From positions 1 through 48,343 of the forward strand of contig CASFJU010000012.1 of NCBI GenBank assembly GCA_949295115.1: DNA of 48,343 nt, read 5' to 3'. Position numbers and translations under genes: made by a program. The notes beneath the pieces were generated by a model. That model searched no databases. It had not been told where the DNA came from and worked only from the letters and a program-made list of their open reading frames with translations. Every line of letters begins with the position of its first letter. Within the stretch, counting starts at the first letter, position 1. Positions 44,101 to 48,343 of the stretch are shown here, in pieces. This DNA comes from an uncultured Phascolarctobacterium sp. (GTDB lineage Bacteria; Bacillota; Negativicutes; Acidaminococcales; Acidaminococcaceae).

Positions 44101-44221
44101 CAACCCCTTCTGGGAATCCATGGCAGTCGCCATCGCCTGCGGCCTTACCGGCGCAACCATGCTGACACTGGTAGTATTGCCGGTAATCTATTCGATAATG
44201 TTTAAAATAACAAAAGCGTAA
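41186..44221 (+). CDS. RND efflux permease (AcrB/HAE family)
   Basis: A 1011-residue resistance-nodulation-division pump driven by protons. Two six-helix halves are visible: TM1 near 14-32 and a bundle at about 330-540, then TM7 near 515-535 and a bundle at about 840-1005. Large periplasmic loops lie between (AAWPGATAKEMEEQVADKLE in the first porter domain). The proton relay ALGMLVDDAIVVVELMEIKL has the Asp pair in TM4. The family is usually 1000-1050 residues. Substrate cannot be inferred, and no outer-membrane factor gene is adjacent. Its presence supports a diderm host. Confidence 0.95.
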   Translation: MKRANLASWSITHRQIIYFFMFLCLVAGIYSYNTLGRAEDPSFTVKQMVISAAWPGATAKEMEEQVADKLEKQAQASTDIDYITSYSRPGICVVNVYLKEDVAKEDVRPHWLELRNMINDIKADLPSGVYGPYFNDRFDDVYGNIYALTSDSFSYEDMRRKAEDIKRIFYTVPDVKKVELIGVQPEKIYLEVSNNKLAQLGIPLDTLAAAIQAQTAMVPAGMSETPDDNVYLRLTGMPDAVENIASLPIQANGRVFRLGDIADVKRGYADPPEPKFFFNGQPAVGIALSMEDGGNNIRLGENLAKTITQITAELPLGFELHQVANQPEVVKNSIDEFTQSLKEAVIIVLAVSLISLGRRCGYVISVCIPLVLLGTFIGMYALGIDLHKVSLGALIIALGMLVDDAIVVVELMEIKLAEGWDRIKAASYAFETCAVPLLVGTVITCVGFTPIYFSKGNVGEFAGSLFVVISLALMLSWVVSATVAPVLGYEWVHPKKIAEGSAYTTPFYRKFRSLLTWALAHRAVVIALTVGAFCGSLFLTKFIDKEFFPPSVRPELLVEINMPEGSSIKASEKAALKLTDILKDDTDILNIGTYVGESAPRFVLVVEPVQPRENYAQLVILTKDVEAKNRLEQKINELAAREIPEAVIYSKSIPLGPPSAYPVMLRVSAPTEAMAKDYARLVRDAALQNPAVTMTRFDWMEKTGAVKVAIDNDKLRQMGIDRQTVAMALQAELSGYTVSQYYEGDQAIDLVFRLDAADRDKISDLRLLSIPTSKGSIPLAQVANISYEAEDNMIWRRNLLPTVTVNAGIAPGYTGNDVTQQIYDSLADLRSSLPPGVSIEIGGPLESSNKALNYLLVPLPVMFITMLVLLMLQLKDLRKLFIIVCTAPMGIIGVVIGLLLFNSSMGFLAQLGILSLTGIIIRNSVVLIDQIDLHLAAGMNPYEAVLESAIVRFRPIMLAALTTVLGLVPMFTNPFWESMAVAIACGLTGATMLTLVVLPVIYSIMFKITKA

Positions 44222-44245
44222 GATAAAGTTTGTGTTAAAACGCAG

Positions 44246-44282
44246 AAAAGCGCACCGTACTTTTACAGTATAGTGCGCTTTT
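44246..44282. terminator. Bidirectional terminator between the RND pump and aroQ
   Basis: AAAAGCGCAC (44246-44255) pairs with GTGCGCTTTT (44273-44282), with an inner TAC/GTA pairing. T-rich sequence follows on the plus strand and a run of T on the minus strand. It ends both convergent operons. Confidence 0.85.
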
Positions 44283-44295
44283 GTTGTTTAAGTTT

Positions 44296-44736
44296 TTATT
44301 TTTCATCCGGCAAGGCTGCCAGGGCACGCATGGCCAATGAGTAACCCATAAAGCCCAGCCCGCAGATTTGCCCAAGGCAGGCAGGCGCCGTTACCGATTT
44401 ATGGCGGAACTCCTCACGCGCGTGCACATTGCTTAAATGCACTTCAACGGCGGGCAGCGCCACGCCTTTTAACGCATCCAGAATCGCCACGCTGTAATGC
44501 GTATAAGCGGCAGGGTTAATAACAATGCCATCATATTTACCGTAAGCGTCCTGAACGAAAGTAACAATTTCACCTTCGTAATTGCTCTGGCAAATATCAA
44601 CGCTGACGCCGATTGCTTCGGCTTCTTTAGCAATAAACGCGCACAAAGCATCGTAATCCTGCGCGCCGTAAACATTTTTTTCGCGGATGCCCAGCAAATT
44701 GATGTTAGGTCCGTTAATAACCAAAATTTTTTTCAT
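44296..44736 (-). CDS. aroQ: 3-dehydroquinate dehydratase, type II
   Basis: A 146-residue type II enzyme converting 3-dehydroquinate to 3-dehydroshikimate. It begins MKKILVINGPNINLLGIREK with the catalytic Tyr in KNVYGAQDYD. INPAAYTHYSVAILDAL and the catalytic His in VEVHLSNVHAREEFRHKS follow. Its ATG overlaps the aroK stop by 4 nt. It is the last gene of the aromatic cluster. Confidence 0.97.
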   Translation of the reverse strand: MKKILVINGPNINLLGIREKNVYGAQDYDALCAFIAKEAEAIGVSVDICQSNYEGEIVTFVQDAYGKYDGIVINPAAYTHYSVAILDALKGVALPAVEVHLSNVHAREEFRHKSVTAPACLGQICGLGFMGYSLAMRALAALPDEK

Positions 44737-45233
44737 TTCTTCATCTCCTCAGCAATCTGCAAAAGCTGCTGCAATGCGTCTTTCACGCCGCTTACGTTCT
44801 GCACCGTGTAAGCGGCATATTTTTTATACAGATCTATGCGCTCGTTGTAAAGTTCAAAAATTCGCTGCGTACCTGCCGCCAACAGCGGGCGCGTTTGTAT
44901 TTCCACATCGCTTACAATCGCTTCCGGCGGACGGTCGATAAAAACAACGCAGCCCGTTTTTTGGTAAGCCTGCATGCTCGCTGCACGCTTGACCACACCA
45001 CCGCCGGCCGCAATAACGCAGCCTTCTTTTTGTGACAAGTATTCCGCCGTGCGCTGTTCTGCTTCGCGGAACACATCCTCGCCCTGCACGAAAAATTCTT
45101 TTATCGTGTAAGGCTCACGTGCTTCCAGAACATCGTCGGCATCGTAAAAATCAACTTTTAACCGCGCTGCCAGCATTTTGCCAAGCGTTGTTTTGCCGCA
45201 GCCCGGCATGCCGATTAACACTATATTTTTCAT
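44733..45233 (-). CDS. aroK: Shikimate kinase
   Basis: A 166-residue kinase of shikimate 3-OH. Walker A GMPGCGKTT lies at 8-16, DADD at 31-34 binds shikimate and Mg2+, IAAGGGVV lies near 74-81, and the LID region follows with IQTRPLLA. Length is normal. It overlaps aroE and aroQ by 4 nt on each side. Confidence 0.96.
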   Translation of the reverse strand: MKNIVLIGMPGCGKTTLGKMLAARLKVDFYDADDVLEAREPYTIKEFFVQGEDVFREAEQRTAEYLSQKEGCVIAAGGGVVKRAASMQAYQKTGCVVFIDRPPEAIVSDVEIQTRPLLAAGTQRIFELYNERIDLYKKYAAYTVQNVSGVKDALQQLLQIAEEMKK

Positions 45234-46051
45234 GGCTTCTGCTCCAGCCTTTGCATAATTTTAACTGCCAAATCCGTGCCCAGCCTGCGACCCTGCCAGA
45301 TTTCCTGCGCCGCCACCGCCTGCGCCGCCAGCATCAGCAGCCCGTTAACAGTCATTTTGCCTGCGCTGCGTGCCATACGCAAAAATTCCGTTTCCGCAGG
45401 GTTATAAATTAAATCCACCGCCGCCGCAAAATTTTTAACCACATCCGCACTCACCGGGCTGACGCCTGTTTTGGGGTACATGCCCACCGGCGTACAGTTA
45501 ATAATAATATCTCCGCTTTCGTCTTCCAGTTCTGCATAGCTCAAACAGCGCACCTTTGCGCCAACGCAGATGTTTAAAACCTGCTGCGGTATTTCCTGTG
45601 GCTTGCGCGATACCAAAAGCACTTCTGTAACGCCGCCTTTGGCAAGGTACTGCAAAACTGCGCGCGACGCGCCGCCGATACCCAGTACCGCTGCTTTTTT
45701 GCCGCGCACGCTAATGCCGTTGTGTTCCAGCATCATGCCAAAGCCCAGCCAGTCGGTATTGTAGCCGCAGCTTTTGCCGTTTTTAAAACCAATAGTGTTT
45801 ACCGCGCCGATAGCCGCCGCTTCTTCGGCGATACTATCCAAAAACGGCATAACTTCAATTTTATGCGGAATGGTTACGTTAACGCCGTTGTACTGCGCCG
45901 CTATTTGCGGAAGCTCCGTGCCCAACGCTTCCGTCGGCAGCTCTATCAATTTGTAATCCGCCGCAAGGCCCAGTTCTTCAAAAATAATCTGATGAATCTG
46001 CGGCGACAGGCTGTGCCCAAGTTTGGCACCAAGTAAACCAAAATGCTGCAT
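45230..46051 (-). CDS. aroE: Shikimate dehydrogenase (NADP)
   Basis: A 273-residue enzyme reducing 3-dehydroshikimate. It begins MQHFGLLGAKLGHSLSPQIH with the shikimate-binding SLSPQIH. The catalytic Lys lies in GVNVTIPHKIEVMPFLD, Asn/Asp in GYNTDWLGFG, and the Rossmann loop is GIGGASRAVLQYL. The C-terminal DLIYNPAETEFLRMA is typical. It starts one base after pheA ends. Confidence 0.96.
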   Translation of the reverse strand: MQHFGLLGAKLGHSLSPQIHQIIFEELGLAADYKLIELPTEALGTELPQIAAQYNGVNVTIPHKIEVMPFLDSIAEEAAAIGAVNTIGFKNGKSCGYNTDWLGFGMMLEHNGISVRGKKAAVLGIGGASRAVLQYLAKGGVTEVLLVSRKPQEIPQQVLNICVGAKVRCLSYAELEDESGDIIINCTPVGMYPKTGVSPVSADVVKNFAAAVDLIYNPAETEFLRMARSAGKMTVNGLLMLAAQAVAAQEIWQGRRLGTDLAVKIMQRLEQKP

Positions 46052-46052
46052 T

Positions 46053-47183
46053 TTATCTCTCCTGCTTCATATCGCTGCGGTAGTTGCCCAAAATTCTGAA
46101 GTATGCGCAGTTATCGCTCAGCATGCGCACGGTTTCCTGCACGTTGGTGTCGGCAAGGTTGCCCATCAAATCAATGTGGAAGAAGTATTCCCACGATTTG
46201 CCTTCAATCGGGCGCGATTCCAGATTGGTCAGGTTCAGGCCGCTGTGGTAAAAATATCCCAGCACGCGGTAAAGCGAACCCGGTTCGTGCTTAACGGCGA
46301 TTACCAGCGTAATTTTATCGGCGTCGGCGCTGTGTTCCGCCTCGTTGGCGATAATGATAAAGCGTGTGGTATTGTTGCCGTTGTTGTTAATGTTAGCCGC
46401 CAGAATTTGCAGCCCGTACAATTCCGCCGCCTGTTTCCCTGCCACCGCCGCTAAATGCAGGCTGCCGCTTTCCTTAACGGCTTCCGCACTTTTGGACGTG
46501 CTGTAATAAGGCACCAGCTTCATCTGCGGGTATTCCGCAAAAAAGTCCTTGCACTGCGCAAACCCCTGCGGATGCGAATAAACTTCCGTAATGCCGCTGA
46601 GCGTCGCACCCGGCAGCGCCATTAAATTATGCTCAATCTTCACGCATTTTTCGCCGGTAATGTAACAGCCATAATGGCGGAGCAGGTCGTACACTTCGGT
46701 AATGCCGCCGGTGCTGGAATTTTCCACAGGCAGCACGCCGTAGCGGATTTCGCCATTTTTAACGGCTTTCACCACATCTTCAAACACGCTGTAATAATGG
46801 CGCGTTATTTTTTTGCCCGCAAAATATTCTTCCATCGCCTTGTGGCTATATGAGCCTTCCACGCCGAAGCAGCCGACGTCAAAAGCCTCCTGCTGCGCCG
46901 CTGCCGTCTGCAGCTGTTCTTCTTCCATGCCGCGGGCAGCTGCCATAATGTTTTCCATTAAATCCTCCACGGCCGGTGCGTATTTTTTGTTCTGCAAACG
47001 CTCCTGCGCTTTGGCGATAACTTTCAGCTCACGCGCGCGGTCGCGCACGGGCAGGTTATTGGCTTTTTTGTATTCTGCCACCTTCAGTACAGCGTCAAGG
47101 CGGCGCTCAAAAGCGTTTATCAATATTCCGTCCGCTTCGTCAATTTCGCGGCGGATTGCTTCCAAATCAAGTTTTTCCGACAT
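46053..47183 (-). CDS. pheA: Bifunctional chorismate mutase / prephenate dehydratase
   Basis: A 376-residue P-protein leading to phenylalanine. Residues 1 to about 90 are an AroQ-type chorismate mutase (LEAIRREIDEADGILINAFE and RRLDAVLKVAEYKKAN). About 100-285 form the prephenate dehydratase, with GVEGSYSHKAMEEYF, VLPVENSSTGGITEVYDLL and NNTTRFIIIA, which contains the catalytic TRF. About 293-370 form the ACT domain for feedback by phenylalanine, with EPGSLYRVLGYFYHSGLNLTNLESRP. The ATG has GGGAGAG 5 nt upstream and lies one base after aroC. Confidence 0.95.
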   Translation of the reverse strand: MSEKLDLEAIRREIDEADGILINAFERRLDAVLKVAEYKKANNLPVRDRARELKVIAKAQERLQNKKYAPAVEDLMENIMAAARGMEEEQLQTAAAQQEAFDVGCFGVEGSYSHKAMEEYFAGKKITRHYYSVFEDVVKAVKNGEIRYGVLPVENSSTGGITEVYDLLRHYGCYITGEKCVKIEHNLMALPGATLSGITEVYSHPQGFAQCKDFFAEYPQMKLVPYYSTSKSAEAVKESGSLHLAAVAGKQAAELYGLQILAANINNNGNNTTRFIIIANEAEHSADADKITLVIAVKHEPGSLYRVLGYFYHSGLNLTNLESRPIEGKSWEYFFHIDLMGNLADTNVQETVRMLSDNCAYFRILGNYRSDMKQER

Positions 47184-47184
47184 C

Positions 47185-48270
47185 TTATCTCTCCCCAACA
47201 AACAGCATGTCCAAAATTACCCATGCCGCCACGCCTTCTATTACCGGCAAAGCGCGCTGCACAATGCAGGGGTCGTGCCGTCCGGTAATTGCCAGCTCTG
47301 TATTTTCACGGGCGGCAAGGTCCACTGTTTTCTGCACTTTGGCAATGCTCGGTGTCGGTTTAACGGCAACCTTAAAGCACACCGGCATGCCGTTGGTAAT
47401 GCCGCCGTTAATACCGCCGTTGTTGTTGGTGTAAGTTTTAACCGTGCCATTATCGTAATACATCTGGTCGTTGGCTTCGCTGCCAGCCATCTGCGTCAGC
47501 GCAAAGCCTTTGCCAAACTCAATGCCCTTCACCGCAGGCACGCTGAACAAAGCGTGCGCCAAACGGCTTTCCAGCGAATCAAAAAACGGTTCGCCCACAC
47601 CGGCAGGCACGTTAATTGCCATGCATTCAATCACACCGCCGACAGAATCACCATCAGCCTTAGCGGCGATAATTTTTTGCTGCATGGCTTCACCGGCGTT
47701 ATCGTCAAGCGTCGGAAAAGGCTTTGCCGCCAGTTCCGCAAAAAGTTCTGCGCTTTCGCCCAGCTGATTAAAAGTTTTATCCTGCACTTCCCAAACAGAG
47801 GCGATGTGCGCGCCGACGTAAATGCCGCGCTGCGCCAGAATTTGTTTGGCAACCGCGCCCACAAACACCAGCGGCGCAGTCAGGCGTCCGGAAAAATGCC
47901 CGCCGCCGCGGTAATCGTTAAAGCCCTTGTACTTTACCTTACCGCTGTAATCGGCGTGCCCGGGGCGCATTACGTTTTGCAGCTTGCTGTAATCGCCGGA
48001 ATGCTGGTCACTGTTCGGTATCAGTACGCACAGCGGCGTGCCGGTTGTTTTGCCTTCAAAAAAGCCGCTTTGGATAATAAAAGCGTCCTTTTCCTGCCGC
48101 GCCGTCGCCAGCTTACTTTTGCCCGGCGCGCGGCGCTGCATTTCTGACTTAACTGCTTCTAAATCAAGTGTCACTCCCGGCGGCAAGCCGTCGATAACGC
48201 AGCCAATCGCCAAACCGTGCGATTCGCCGAAAATCGTCATTTTTATTTTTTCGCCAAAAGTTGCCGTCAT
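47185..48270 (-). CDS. aroC: Chorismate synthase
   Basis: A 361-residue enzyme converting EPSP to chorismate with reduced FMN. It begins MTATFGEKIKMTIFGESHGL. The family signatures GESHG, RRAPGKSKLATARQEKD, MRPGHADYSGKVKY, FNDYRGGGHFSGR and NNNGGINGGITNGMP are all present. GGGAG precedes the ATG, and the start overlaps the aroA stop by ATGA. Confidence 0.97.
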   Translation of the reverse strand: MTATFGEKIKMTIFGESHGLAIGCVIDGLPPGVTLDLEAVKSEMQRRAPGKSKLATARQEKDAFIIQSGFFEGKTTGTPLCVLIPNSDQHSGDYSKLQNVMRPGHADYSGKVKYKGFNDYRGGGHFSGRLTAPLVFVGAVAKQILAQRGIYVGAHIASVWEVQDKTFNQLGESAELFAELAAKPFPTLDDNAGEAMQQKIIAAKADGDSVGGVIECMAINVPAGVGEPFFDSLESRLAHALFSVPAVKGIEFGKGFALTQMAGSEANDQMYYDNGTVKTYTNNNGGINGGITNGMPVCFKVAVKPTPSIAKVQKTVDLAARENTELAITGRHDPCIVQRALPVIEGVAAWVILDMLFVGER

Positions 48271-48343
48271 AAGTTTTCTCCCTGCTCCAACCTGCCGCCC
48301 AGCAGCGCAAAATCCTGCCAGAAGGTTGGATATGATTTTTTAA
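48267..48343 (-). CDS. aroA: 3-phosphoshikimate 1-carboxyvinyltransferase (EPSP synthase), C-terminal end only
   Basis: The last 24 codons and stop of a frame entering from the right edge. They encode KKSYPTFWQDFALLGGRLEQ, then GENL. The SYPTFWQDF pattern is the usual end of AroA, and the gene belongs directly before aroC in the shikimate cluster. The stop overlaps the aroC start. Too short for certainty, but position and motif agree. Confidence 0.75.
   Translation of the reverse strand, partial: KKSYPTFWQDFALLGGRLEQGENL

Noticed and set aside
46813..48147. 444-codon plus-strand open frame opposite pheA and aroC
   Set aside because: It spans two well-supported minus-strand genes and has a low-complexity composition typical of the complement of coding sequence.

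Overview
The window reads as a chromosomal segment of a diderm Firmicute of the class Negativicutes, probably an Acidaminococcaceae or Phascolarctobacterium-like gut organism. Gene orders are Firmicute (smc-ftsY-ylxM-ffh-rpsP-khpA-ylqD-rimM-trmD-rplS; cggR-gapA-pgk-tpi-gpmI-eno). An RND efflux pump and a probable surface adhesin imply an outer membrane. The genus is inferred; no rRNA is present. Almost everything is on the minus strand.

Region 1 (1-1640) is accessory. It holds the 5' part of a repeat-rich exported surface protein running off the left edge, an unrecognised 50-codon gene with its own promoter and terminator, and a compact locus resembling a type I toxin-antitoxin system: a 32-residue membrane peptide with a strong Shine-Dalgarno sequence, a facing promoter for an antisense RNA, and an inverted repeat that would let the toxin mRNA 5' end pair with its own 3' end.

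Region 2 (1643-11234) is the smc/SRP/ribosome-maturation cluster. Its main oddity is ffh, broken by a perfect 37-bp tandem duplication that shifts the frame in the M domain.

Region 3 (11300-20400) is the central glycolytic operon cggR-gapA-pgk/tpi-gpmI-eno, with pgk and tpi fused in frame and a gamma-glutamyltransferase-like gene appended. A DUF805 membrane protein gene faces it. Direct repeats upstream of cggR look like a CggR operator.

Region 4 (20400-22330) is queC-queT-queF for queuosine precursor synthesis and uptake, under a class I preQ1 riboswitch with a terminator.

Region 5 (22331-30930) has an unrecognised lipoprotein gene, then pstSCAB-phoU-phoB-phoR in one direction behind a candidate Pho box, and a divergent TPR protein gene. 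PstS has its two halves in swapped order relative to the E. coli type.

Region 6 (30930-36030) is the branched-chain amino acid ABC transporter livK-H-M-G-F, with a hairpin after the binding-protein gene. Region 7 (36037-39890) is metF, a free-standing MetH reactivation-domain gene and a MetH lacking that domain. Region 8 (39990-44282) is a plus-strand RND efflux adaptor and pump. Region 9 (44296-48343) is the aromatic amino acid cluster aroA (end only)-aroC-pheA-aroE-aroK-aroQ. I see no tRNA, rRNA, insertion sequence, prophage or CRISPR array.
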